From assembly GCA_026770585.1 (NCBI GenBank), contig MU646468.1, positions 355,715 to 365,806 on the forward strand: a DNA stretch of 10,092 nucleotides. The letters run 5' to 3'. A program made the translations under genes and the position numbers. Source of the stretch: Baffinella frigidus (lineage: Eukaryota; Cryptophyceae; Cryptomonadales; Baffinellaceae). Below, in pieces: positions 1-5,805 of the stretch; the stretch's first letter is position 1; every line of letters begins with the position of its first letter. The notes beneath the pieces were generated by a model. It was not told the DNA's origin, searched no databases, and saw nothing but the letters and a program-made list of their open reading frames with translations.

Positions 1-34
<34 letters not shown>
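1..34. repeat. (AT)n microsatellite
   Basis: Uninterrupted AT dinucleotide run at the left edge of the window, so its full length is unknown. It runs directly into a CCCCAAA tract. Confidence 0.98.
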
Positions 35-35
<1 letters not shown>

Positions 36-37
<2 letters not shown>

Positions 38-70
38 CCAAACCCCAAACCCCAAACCCCAAACCCCAAA
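36..70. repeat. (CCCCAAA)n short tandem tract
   Basis: About five perfect units of a 7-bp CCCCAAA repeat. It differs by one base from the plant and algal telomere unit CCCTAAA. It lies between an AT microsatellite and ordinary dispersed repeats, so this is an interstitial tract and not evidence of a chromosome end. Confidence 0.9.
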
Positions 71-591
71 CGGAAGGCGAGGAAGCAGAGTGCGAACCAA
101 TGGAGTTTGAATAACCCCTACGCGATACGACCTAGGACCCTACGGTAGGCAACCCGTAGGGGCATAGGGGGGTTCCTGCGGATAAGGTAACGGAAAGGTG
201 GCCCGATTCGAGCCGAAAATCCCTTCGAAGTCCGCTGTGTCGTTACCTGGGGAGGCAGCGGAAGGCGAGGAGGCAGGGTCCCATCAGAACATTTTAAGAG
301 CCGAAGGCCAGAATCTGGCCTCGGTTTCTGGTGAAAATCTTTAAAACTGGCGAGGTGTTCCCTCCCCGCCTGGCAGCGGTACCTGGGGAGGCAGCGGAAG
401 GCGAGGAGGCAGAGGTGAACAGGACATTGGAGCCATTTTTGAATTTTCTTCGTATACGTTGTATAATTGGTGATATATGACTCTGGGTAGGTGACTCTCT
501 AGAGCTGATCTTCTGCTCTCTCGTGTCGCCTCTAAGAGAGGCCCGCTAAATATCCTTACCTCGGGAGGCAGCGGAAGGCGAGGAAGCAGAG
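71..591 (-). repeat. Four spaced copies of a 20-36 bp module (GGAGGCAGCGGAAGGCGAGG core)
   Basis: Copies lie at 71-88 (partial), 243-276, 380-414 and 556-591. Spacing is irregular (about 135-180 bp), so this is not a simple tandem array. Different sequence fills each gap: a family-D element, a segment with a GCCAGAATCTGGC palindrome, and an AT-richer segment. On the minus strand each full copy is a pyrimidine-rich stretch ending in AG|GTA, which resembles a splice border. The copy at 556-591 is the only one continuous with a candidate exon. The other copies could be duplicated targets of the intervening inserts. Confidence 0.85.
110..240 (+). mobile_element. Family D element, degenerate copy 1
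   Basis: Contains the family core CCTACGGTAGGCAACCCGTAGG, shared with elements near 4330, 4600 (inverted), 6675 and 9535. It is followed by the shared GGGGTTCCTGCGGATAAGG-type arm. The outer ends (TTGAATAACCCC on the left, TCCCTTCGAAGTCCGCTGTG on the right) match the ends of the 4301-4667 foldback. It lies between two copies of the GGAAGGCGAGG module. No coding capacity, so it is non-autonomous. Confidence 0.75.
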
Positions 592-626
592 TGCGGCGGA
601 CACGGCGAGCGCGAACACCAGCGGGA
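560..626 (-). CDS. Candidate exon encoding a hydrophobic (transmembrane-like) segment
   Basis: I do not recognise the protein. Read on the minus strand, the 67-nt segment is bounded by a good acceptor (AACCGACAG before 626) and a near-consensus donor (GAG|GTAAGG after 560). The frame between them reads PLVFALAVSAALCFLAFRC, which fits one membrane helix, and 20 of 21 full codons end in G or C. It would start after the first base of a codon and end two bases into one. The plus strand is also open with high GC3 (an Arg/Ala-rich reading), so the strand call rests on the splice borders. Partial copies of its donor end lie at 380-414, 243-276 and 71-88. Transcript data would decide. Confidence 0.4.
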
Positions 627-642
627 CTGTCGGTTGGTGCCG

Positions 643-823
643 GAACCCGAGGTTCAGAAGCGCCTGCGGATGGAGGGATGGATGAGAGGATGGATGATAG
701 GAAGGAGGTTAGGATGGATGGTTGAGATCGATGCCAGGATGGTTGTTAGGATCGATCGTAGGATGGATTTAAGGATCGATCGTAGGATGGAGGTTGGGAT
801 CGAACCCGAGGTTCAGAAGCGCC
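643..823 (+). repeat. GGATG/GGATCGAT minisatellite bounded by a 22-bp direct repeat
   Basis: A degenerate array of GGATG, GGATGGATG and AGGATCGATCGT units fills about 665-801. It is bounded on both sides by the same perfect 22-bp sequence (GAACCCGAGGTTCAGAAGCG plus CC) at 643-664 and 802-823. The 112-residue open frame across it (634-972) is Met/Arg/Trp-rich because of the repeat and is not credible as a gene. Confidence 0.9.
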
Positions 824-923
824 CTGTTTTACTCAGGCAGAGCCAGGGTGCTGGCGTGCCAATCTTGTCTGAGAAAATGTGTTTATCAATGCCGTTCCTG
901 CTAACAAAATTTTCTACACAAAT

Positions 924-1155
924 GCCTCACTATTACCAGTACGATCCAATCGTGATTGGATCATGCTGGTAATACGATTGGATCATACTGTTTTTGGAGC
1001 CATTCAACGTTTTGGTACCCTTACCATCCCCCTGGACTGTCTTAGCCCAGCGGATTAGGGAGCCGGCCGAGAACGTGCAAGTCGTTTAAGGTCCCGGGTT
1101 CGAGTCCCAACGTGTGTTGTTAGTGCGCTTCACTATTACCAGTATGATCCAATCG
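924..1155 (+). repeat. 29-bp direct repeats with an adjoining 20-bp-arm hairpin
   Basis: A 29-bp sequence containing CACTATTACCAGTA and GATCCAATCG occurs at 924-952 and 1127-1155 with two differences. At the left copy, 932-951 pairs with 954-973 as a hairpin with 20-bp arms and two mismatches. A further partial copy of the right arm (ACGATTGGATCATACTG) follows. The right copy runs into a different palindrome, GGAAATCGTGATTTCC (1155-1170). Between the two copies lies the tRNA-like segment. Confidence 0.85.
1043..1107 (+). promoter_or_regulatory. tRNA-like internal Pol III promoter (A box and B box), possible SINE head or decayed tRNA
   Basis: TAGCCCAGCGG (1043-1053) fits the A-box consensus TRGYNNARNNG, and GGTTCGAGTCC (1097-1107) fits the B-box consensus GGTTCGANTCC. 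The boxes start 54 bp apart, longer than in a standard tRNA but within the range of tRNAs with an intron or long variable arm, and of tRNA-derived SINEs. The D stem is nearly intact, but I cannot fold a proper acceptor stem and only three T-stem pairs form. A functional tRNA is therefore unlikely. A SINE or tRNA-derived relic fits better. Confidence 0.5.
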
Positions 1156-1392
1156 GAAATCGTGATTTCCCTTGGCGGCGAGGCATGACTTAATACGTTA
1201 TCTGAGATAAAACCAGCCGGGGAGGACACGGGCATGCGCTGAGTGGATTCGGGAGGTGGAGCGAGACCTGGACAAACGCACAGGTGTTATGCCTAACACA
1301 GCATATCCATCCCAACATACCACAAATCAAGGCCTAACCTAGCAGAAAAGTGGGACAGATTATGTTATATTTTTTTTAGCAGCGGCCATATG

Positions 1393-1568
1393 GCGAGGAA
1401 GAGGACAGGATGGAATCGCGCGGAGGGCGGTTAACACCCCCTTGGACTCCCTGGGGAGGTCCTAATACGTGAGAGGTCCCTGGGGAGGTCCTAATACTTG
1501 GACTCCCCAGGGAGTCCAAGGGGGTGTTAACCGCCCTCCACGCGATTCCATCCTGTCCTCTTCCTCGC
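1393..1568. mobile_element. Foldback element with 64-bp arms
   Basis: 1393-1456 and 1505-1568 are inverted copies over 64 bp with one mismatch, an extremely strong hairpin. The 48-bp loop carries two copies of AGGTCCTAATAC. TTAGCAGCGGCC occurs on both sides (1376-1387 and 1580-1591). The right copy is also the end of the adjacent MITE, so it is not a clean target duplication. No ORF. Confidence 0.9.
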
Positions 1569-1574
1569 TAAACC

Positions 1575-1715
1575 CCCACTTAGCAGCGGCCGAGTTCTTT
1601 TTCGCCGTGAATTCAAGGTAAAATTCCGGTTAGATTCCAGGGCGATGGATAAGATTCTAGAACAAATCGTTTAGATGGACTGTATCCGTGAAGCCCTCGG
1701 TGGCTGCTAAGTGGG
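1575..1715. mobile_element. 141-bp MITE with about 20-bp terminal inverted repeats
   Basis: CCCACTTAGCAGCGGCCGAG at the left end is mirrored at 1696-1715 by CTCGGTGGCTGCTAAGTGGG, with two mismatches. The interior is AT-richer and non-coding. A partial copy of the same terminus lies at 1376-1387. I found no clear target duplication. Confidence 0.75.
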
Positions 1716-1867
1716 CTGGGTGGATTGGGGAGGTGGAGCGAGTCCTGGACAAAAGCACAGGTGTTATGCCGAACATAGCGTATCCACCCTAACATACCAC
1801 ACATCGAAGCCTAACATAGCAGAAAAGTGGGGCAGATTACGGTATGTTCCTACTGCTCGGGAAGTTA

Positions 1868-1971
1868 CCAGGAACATTACCCCCGGATTTCCGGGGATAA
1901 CGTGACCAAAAATCGCGGGCGTTTCGCATGCTTCCTTAAGAAACAATCTAATAACTTTAGAATGTTCCTGG
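1868..1971. mobile_element. 104-bp MITE flanked by TA, related to family B
   Basis: Termini CCAGGAACATT and AATGTTCCTGG are perfect inverted repeats, each flanked outside by TA (1866-1867 and 1972-1973), as expected for Tc1/mariner-type insertion. Inside is a CCCCGGATTTCCGGGG near-palindrome followed by AACGTGACCAAA, the same palindrome-plus-ACGTGACCAA layout as family B. Confidence 0.7.
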
Positions 1972-2054
1972 TACTGTTTCGGGTGGATGCGATTCGGGAG
2001 GGAGACCTGGACTTGGGCACACAGGGCCATGATGACCGCACGACCGGGAGCTTA

Positions 2055-2187
2055 ATCTCCGCAAAAGTATTAATCAATTGTTTTGAGCAACGAAAATTAC
2101 TACACGATTGCGTCATACAAGTACTAGTAAGGTATTTGTGTACATTTCGTTGCCCCACAAGCGATTTATCAATATTTTTGCGGAGAT
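2055..2187. mobile_element. 133-bp MITE
   Basis: ATCTCCGCAAAAGTATT (2055-2071) is mirrored by AATATTTTTGCGGAGAT (2171-2187) with one mismatch. An inner inverted pair, GCAACGAAA (2087-2095) and TTTCGTTGC (2145-2153), extends the foldback. No TA flank. Confidence 0.8.
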
Positions 2188-2365
2188 GAAGGTGGAGGGA
2201 GACCTGGACTAGGGCACCAATCCCGAATAAACCCTCATCGCAAAAGTTGGACAGGATTTGTACCACTCAAATACATATTGGACCTTTTTGTACCAGATCC
2301 ATTCATCACGGGGGACTGCTCTATACCTGGACTAGGGCACATAGTGCCATGAGGACTGCGAGGCC

Positions 2366-3004
2366 CAGCACCGATCCGTGCCGCCGGATCTTGTCCCTGC
2401 CGGTTTCGGGTATCAAGTTTCGGGTATCAAGTTTCGGGTATGAGGGTTCGGGTATCGGGTTTCGGGTTTGTTAGATCCAACCCCCGCAATGACCCCGCCG
2501 GCACCGATCCCCGGATCTTGTCCCTGCCGGTTTCGGGTATCAAGTTTCGGGTATCAAGTTTCGGGTATCAAGTTTCGGGTATGAGGGTTCGGGTATCGGG
2601 TTTCGGGGTTGTTAGATCCAACCCCCGCAATGACCCCGCCGGCACCGATCCCCGGATCTTGTCCCTGCCGGTTTCGGGTATCAAGTTTCGGGTATCAAGT
2701 TTCGGGTATCAAGTTTCGGGTATGAGGGTTCGGGTATCGGGTTTCGGGGTTGTTAGATCCAACCCCCGCAATGACCCCCCCGGCACCGATCCCCGGATCT
2801 TGTCCCTGCCGGTTTCGGGTATCAAGTTTCGGGTATCAAGTTTCGGGTATCAAGTTTCGGGTATGAGGGTTCGGGTATCGGGTTTCGGGTTTGTTAGATC
2901 CAACCCCCGCAATGACCCCCCCGGCAACGATCCCCGGATCTTGTCACTGCCGGTTTCGGGTATCAAGTTTCGGGTATCAAGTTTCGGGTATCAAGTTTCG
3001 GGTC
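2366..3004 (+). repeat. 141-bp tandem array with 14-bp subrepeats
   Basis: The TTAGATCCAACCCCC landmark recurs at 2471, 2612, 2753 and 2894, exactly 141 bp apart, with partial units at both ends. Each unit holds two or three TTTCGGGTATCAAG 14-mers plus the variants TTCGGGTATGAGGG and TTCGGGTATCGGG. Since 141 is a multiple of 3, frames stay open across the array. The 189-residue frame at 2440-3009 (repeating FRVSSFGYQVSG) is explained by this. Units are nearly identical, with third-unit changes such as GCCGGC to CCCGGC that show no codon preference. A satellite or minisatellite is more likely than a repeat protein. Confidence 0.95.
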
Positions 3005-3109
3005 TGTGAGAGCCACCCCCCTGCATCGCGACCTTGTCTGGTGCCAGGCCCCGCCGTCGCCGAGACGCGGCAACCTCGCTCGGGGTACCCAGCAGCTCGC
3101 GTATACATA

Positions 3110-3177
3110 GCAGATATATAGCATATATATATATATATATAAGCATATATATATATATATATATATACATATATAGC
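3110..3177. repeat. Compound (AT)n microsatellite
   Basis: AT dinucleotide runs broken by GCAT and ACAT. They are framed by ATAGCAGATATA on the left and TATATAGCAGAGG on the right, so ATAGCAGA-like sequence occurs at both borders. Confidence 0.95.
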
Positions 3178-3233
3178 AGAGGCCACGGTCGCCAGGCGCT
3201 GCTTCTTTCTGAAGCCAGACCCACCATACGTAT

Positions 3234-3275
3234 GGCTGTTGGTGGCTTGATAAGCTTATCAAGCCACCAACAGCC
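3234..3275. repeat. 42-bp perfect palindrome
   Basis: The two 21-bp halves, GGCTGTTGGTGGCTTGATAA plus G and its exact complement, meet at a HindIII-type AAGCTT centre with no loop. It abuts a second palindrome, CCATACGTATGG (3224-3235). No other copy lies in the window. Confidence 0.95.
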
Positions 3276-3585
3276 GGCGCGAAGGCGTCCCGAGTTTCGA
3301 CAAGGAGGGTGGTATTGTAGAAACCGGGTTGGCTTGGATGTTTTCAGGGTCGGGCCGGGCGGAAATCTGACAAAATCGCGCCGTTTCGTGTCATCTTATG
3401 GGTGGAGGATGCTATCGTGTCATCAATCTCATGCATAAGATAGCATGCAACTTCGTTTCCTCGAATTCCTCTTGCTAAGCGCGCGGCCCACCGAGACAAA
3501 AGTCGAGAGTGGAACGTCTCAAAGCAAAAGTGGAACCTCTGTTAACTTAAAAAGTAACAGTGGATTTGCCGACCCGACCCCGACG
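3276..3585. other. No confident gene; short hairpin and leader of an open frame
   Basis: The only structure I see is a short hairpin (ATGCTATC at 3409-3416 with GATAGCAT at 3439-3446) and two imperfect AAAAGT-n-GTGGAAC direct copies near 3497-3538. A plus-strand frame is open from ATG 3445 through 3640, but codon use in its first half looks unbiased. Confidence 0.5.
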
Positions 3586-3621
3586 GAGGGGTTGCTTCAC
3601 AGGTTGCTGGCGCGGGAGGGC
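3586..3621 (+). CDS. Exon-like fragment, copy 1 of EGLL(H/Q)RLLAREG
   Basis: Unrecognised. Reads EGLLHRLLAREG in a plus-strand frame open from 3445. The same 36-bp segment recurs at 4030-4065 with three differences. In this frame two are synonymous (CTT/CTG, CTG/TTG) and one is His/Gln. This looks like selection on the protein or descent from coding sequence, although three changes are few. No convincing donor or acceptor is next to it. Just upstream the frame reads FADPTPT. The family-B element begins 17 bp downstream. Confidence 0.3.
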
Positions 3622-3637
3622 CTTGGTCACGCCCCTA

Positions 3638-3850
3638 CTACTCGAGGCTGGAAGAGGGGGTATTTTAAATGTGGGGTTGTTGAATTTAGTACCAGTCACG
3701 GGCAGGCTTGGTCACGTAGCCCGCGGATGTCCCCGCCGGTTACGTAACCAAACGCCCTTATTTGTGTGAAAATTACTACGCCTGTTTCCCCCCCCTTCAC
3801 TTATACAGAAATCCCTGTTTTAAAATAGTCATATTTCTAGCCTTGAGAGG
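3638..3850 (+). mobile_element. Family B MITE, copy 1
   Basis: 213 bp flanked by TA on both sides (3636-3637, 3851-3852). Terminal inverted repeats are imperfect: CTACTCGAGGCTGGAA on the left against CCTCTCAAGGCTAGAAA on the right (complement). The internal order is GTATTTTAAATGTGGGGTTGT, CCAGTCACGGGCAGGCTTGG, a 44-bp central near-palindrome (3708-3751), TTTGTGTGAAAATTACTAC, CTTCACTTATACAG, then GTTTTAAAATAGTCATATTT. The inverted copy at 4822-5032 matches end to end. No transposase frame. Confidence 0.88.
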
Positions 3851-3896
3851 TAGTGCTGGGGTCCACGACGGGCCCCGCCGGCAGGCTGGCGGAGGG

Positions 3897-4000
3897 GTGG
3901 CGATAGGGAGGGGGAGAGGAGGGAGAGAGAGGGAGAGAGAAGAGGGGAGAGGAGAGGGAGAGAGGAGAGAGAGAGAGGAGAGAGGAGAGGAGAGAGAGAG
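3897..4000 (+). repeat. GA-rich microsatellite
   Basis: A purine-only stretch of GAGAGG and AGAGAG units. It ends exactly where GACTTGAGGCGAACAGACTT begins, a sequence that also borders a GA repeat at 5919. Open frames through it give Glu/Arg or Ser/Leu runs and are artefacts. Confidence 0.93.
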
Positions 4001-4029
4001 GACTTGAGGCGAACAGACTTTTGGTGTCC

Positions 4030-4065
4030 GAGGGGTTGCTGCAGAGGTTGTTGGCGCGGGAGGGC
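4030..4065 (+). CDS. Exon-like fragment, copy 2 of EGLL(H/Q)RLLAREG
   Basis: 33 of 36 bases match 3586-3621, and every codon of EGLLQRLLARE ends in G. A different frame (VRGVAAEVVGAGG) is also open, so the reading is not unique. It sits directly upstream of the first 31-bp direct repeat at 4065. Broken inverted fragments of the same sequence (GCAACCTCTGCAGCCAGCAA) lie at 4159-4178. Confidence 0.28.
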
Positions 4066-4216
4066 TGGAGGGGGGGGGTACCACTTGATAGCCCGCCCGG
4101 GCTGTTCCCCCCCCCTTCACTTATACAGGAATCCTTGTTTTAAAATAGTCATATTTGCTGCAACCTCTGCAGCCAGCAACCTCTGCTGGAGGGGGGGGGT
4201 ACCACTTGATAGCCCG
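4065..4216 (+). repeat. 31-bp perfect direct repeats around a family-B end fragment
   Basis: 4065-4095 and 4186-4216 are identical over 31 bp (CTGGAG, a G run, then TACCACTTGATAGCCCG). The enclosed 90 bp holds the 3' end of family B (4108-4157, CTTCACTTATACAG to TAAAATAGTCATATTT), followed by inverted bits of the AGGTTGCTGGC sequence. This reads as a partial family-B insertion with a long flanking duplication. Confidence 0.85.
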
Positions 4217-4300
4217 GTTATGTTTTTGGAGGCGCGCGTCGCCCATGAACCCTGCCAGGCTTCTTTTTTAAATTTTTGAACATTTAAAACATGTTTTTTT

Positions 4301-4667
4301 ACTTCGCGGGGGTTTTGAATAACCCCTAAGCGATACGACCTTGGCCCTACAGTAGGCAACCCGTAGGGACATTGGGGGTTCCTGCTTGTCAGGCACTTAA
4401 GACCACACAACAGGTTACGAGGGAATTGTCGGGCGCTGGCCTCAAAGCCTCGGAAGTAATGGTGTGCACCCCCCGAAGGGCCGCATGGGTTTTATGCCAA
4501 GATAGCAACGCCTGGCCACACAGAGGGCTATAAAGGGATTTTTGGGCGCGGAGAGCCCGCGTTTCCGTGACCTTATCCGTAGGAACCCAAGATGACCCTA
4601 CGGGTTGCCTACTGCAGGGTCCCAGGTCCTATCGCTTAGGGGTTGTTCAAAATCCCCGCGAAGTCCG
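4301..4667. mobile_element. Family D foldback, long form
   Basis: About 90-bp arms at 4301-4390 and 4578-4667 are inverted copies (ACTTCGCGGGG, GAATAACCCCTAAGCGAT, CAGTAGGCAACCCGTAGGG in each) with scattered mismatches. The spacer of about 190 bp holds no confident gene. A minus-strand frame there (4391-4530, reading CGQALLSWHKTHAALRG) has middling codon bias. The arms are the best-preserved family-D ends in the window. Confidence 0.85.
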
Positions 4668-4683
4668 CTGTGTGGTGGTGCAG

Positions 4684-4780
4684 CCCCCGGTCCTTGAGGT
4701 CCTTCAAGGTATGAAAACCCATAGGCGGACGCTGGAACGTATCCGCAGGATGGCTCGGCTGTATTTCAAGCCGGGAGCGT
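4684..4780 (+). CDS. Candidate exon, charged helical segment
   Basis: Unrecognised. Preceded by GTGGTGCAG (acceptor-like) and followed by GTGAGA (donor-like) at 4781. The 97 nt give 32 codons plus one base. The translation starts PPVLEVLQGMKTHRRTLERI and continues RRMARLYFKPGA, which looks like a basic amphipathic helix. It is squeezed between the end of the family-D foldback and a CACCTAGAC repeat with a family-B copy, as expected for an exon among element-filled introns. The minus strand is also open here (reading ADTFQRPPMGFHTLKDL), so strand and existence are uncertain. Confidence 0.35.
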
Positions 4781-4821
4781 GTGAGACACCTAGACCCTTA
4801 GACACCTAGACCCCAGCACTA

Positions 4822-5032
4822 CCTCTCAAGGCTAGAAATATGACTATTTTAAAACAGGGATTCCTGTATAAGTGAAGGGGGGGCAAACAGGTGTAGTAAT
4901 TTTTACACAAACAAGGGTGTTTGGTTACGTAGCCGGCGGATATCCGCGGGCTACGTGACCAAGCCTGCCCGTGACTGGTACTAAATTCAACAACCCCACA
5001 TTTAAAATACCCCCTCTTCCAGCCTCGAGTGG
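4822..5032 (-). mobile_element. Family B MITE, copy 2 (inverted), with TA target duplication
   Basis: 211 bp with CCTCTCAAGGCTAG at one end and CCAGCCTCGAGTGG at the other, bounded by TA (4820-4821, 5033-5034). The flanks, CACCTAGACCCCAGCACTA on the left and TAGGGG-GGTTGGTTGCTGCAG on the right, are joined without the element at 5642-5680, with TA once at 5659-5660. That makes a paralogous empty site. The central near-palindrome is 4921-4962. It mirrors copy 1, so 3638-5032 is a large inverted arrangement. Confidence 0.92.
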
Positions 5033-5390
5033 TAGGGGGGGTTGGTTGCTGCAGCAAGTTGTCGAGTTCGGGTGAACAACGTCGGAGGGTTCGAAAGATC
5101 CACTTTTGACATATTTCAGGGGAAAGCTCCTGAATACTTAAGTCAACGACGCTAGATCTGGCGTGGATAAGGCGGCGGTTTCCCTCGAGCTCTCTGGCGT
5201 GGAAGGGTGGCGATGGAGGGGACGGGGCCCATAGAGGTCGCGGGGCGAGGGAGTCGCTTTACAAAACGCGACTCACAGATCGACTCACACAAAAACAGAA
5301 TTTTCGATGGTTTCGGGATTTCCACCCCTCATTCCTACTTCTGAACTTCCCTGGCGTGCCTTTCGAAGGAGGGGACGGGACCCATCGCGG

Positions 5391-5419
5391 TTGGGATGAC
5401 GGGTGTCCCGTCATCCCAA
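5391..5419. repeat. Perfect hairpin, 13-bp stem
   Basis: TTGGGATGACGGG, loop TGT, CCCGTCATCCCAA. It grows from the end of one copy of the repeated exon-end module, so it may be a short inverted duplication of that module. Confidence 0.9.
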
Positions 5420-5617
5420 CCAACCCTCACGGGCGGAGCAAATCGACCATTTTCAATTTTCAATTTCAAGGCAAAATGGCTCCACGGACGCCGCAATCCG
5501 GCGGTCTCCAAGGGAAACACGTGACCTCAAATTCGATGGTTTGCTCAGGCTGTGAGGGTTGGTGGAAGGGTGGCGGATGGAGGGGGCGGGACCCATAGAG
5601 GTTGGGATGATGATGAA

Positions 5618-5690
5618 CACCTAAACACCTAGTCACCTAGACACCTAGACCCCAACACTAGGGGGGTTGGTTGCTGCAGCTAGTTGTTCT
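5618..5690 (+). repeat. CACCTAGAC short repeats and the uninterrupted counterpart of the family-B copy 2 target
   Basis: ACACCTAAACACCTAGTCACC and related CACCTAGAC units, then GACCCCAACACTAGGGGGG and TTGGTTGCTGCAG. The same sequence order occurs at 4786-4821 plus 5033-5055, but with a family-B element inserted at the TA. Confidence 0.85.
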
Positions 5691-5699
5691 GTAGGGGCG

Positions 5700-5784
5700 A
5701 AGGGTGGCGGATGGAGGGGACGGGACCCAGAGAGGTTGGGATGATGATCGCCGCAGCGAAGGGGATGCAGATCCAGAACACAAC
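5700..5784 (-). CDS. Candidate exon encoding a hydrophobic (transmembrane-like) segment
   Basis: Unrecognised. On the minus strand the segment follows an acceptor-like CAACGGCAG and reads VVFWICIPFAAAIIIPTSL then GPVPSIRHPS, with about 83 percent of codons ending in G or C. The 3' limit is unclear: the frame stays open to a TAG near 5680 and no strong donor is visible. The related copy at 5335-5400 continues instead as GPVPSFERHAREVQK, which may be closer to the true continuation. The plus strand is also open but with weaker codon bias. It could be part of a multi-pass membrane protein. I cannot assign a family. Confidence 0.4.
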
Positions 5785-5805
5785 CTGCCGTTGCGAGGCG
5801 GGCTA

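Larger units (their letters stand above)
1238..1839 (+). repeat. Pair of 125-bp direct repeats enclosing two inverted-repeat elements
   Basis: 1238-1362 and 1715-1839 align over 125 bp without gaps at roughly 85-90 percent identity by eye. Shared blocks include GCACAGGTGTTATGCC, CCAACATACCACA-like and AGCAGAAAAGTGGG. The sequence between them is taken up by a foldback (1393-1568) and a MITE (1575-1715). This could be one ancestral segment duplicated around the inserts, or two copies of a dispersed repeat. Confidence 0.85.
1247..2361 (-). repeat. Five dispersed copies of a GAGACCTGGACNNGNGCACA module
   Basis: Copies lie at about 1247-1281, 1724-1760, 1991-2021, 2191-2219 and 2324-2361. On the minus strand each reads as a short peptide-like stretch, such as CAFVQVSLHLPN, with a CAG|GT proto-splice site inside it (GTCCAG|GTCTC). 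The first three gaps each contain an inverted-repeat element (1393-1568 plus 1575-1715, 1868-1971, 2055-2187). Between the last two copies I saw only a short unassigned AT-richer segment. Confidence 0.75.
5195..5750 (-). repeat. Four spaced copies of an exon-end-like module
   Basis: Copies lie at about 5195-5240, 5351-5400, 5562-5616 and 5698-5750, with a shared core GGAGGGGACGGGACCCATAG. On the minus strand they read variants of IIPTSLGPVPS, IPTAMGPVPS and similar. Only the 5698 copy continues into the hydrophobic candidate exon (5700-5784). The gaps contain a GAGTCGC...GCGACTC hairpin (5251-5275 region), a 13-bp-stem hairpin and TTTTCAATTT repeats. Confidence 0.78.

Noticed and set aside
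36-70. Telomere
   Set aside because: Only about five CCCCAAA units, differing from known algal and plant telomere repeats, with non-telomeric AT repeat on the outer side.
634-972. 112-residue Met/Arg/Trp-rich frame
   Set aside because: It is the translation of a GGATG minisatellite followed by a hairpin; no splice or codon-bias support.
1043-1107. Functional tRNA gene
   Set aside because: A and B boxes are good, but the acceptor stem does not pair and the T stem has only three pairs; kept as a tRNA-like element instead.
1613-2266. Overlapping 60-130 residue frames on both strands
   Set aside because: They cross several MITEs and module copies, lack codon bias and shadow one another; only the repeated VQVSLHL-type piece seemed worth recording.
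2440-3009. 189-residue open frame with repeating RVSGFG/FRVSSFGYQVSG
   Set aside because: Entirely inside the 141-bp tandem array; it is open because the period is divisible by three. Changes among units show no codon logic.
3762-4120. Glu/Arg-rich plus-strand and Ser/Pro/Leu-rich minus-strand frames
   Set aside because: They run through the GA microsatellite and the family-B end; repeat-derived.
3638-5032. A single large palindrome or inverted duplication about 1.4 kb long
   Set aside because: The arms are two members of one MITE family inserted in opposite orientation; the sequence between them is not mirrored around the same centre.
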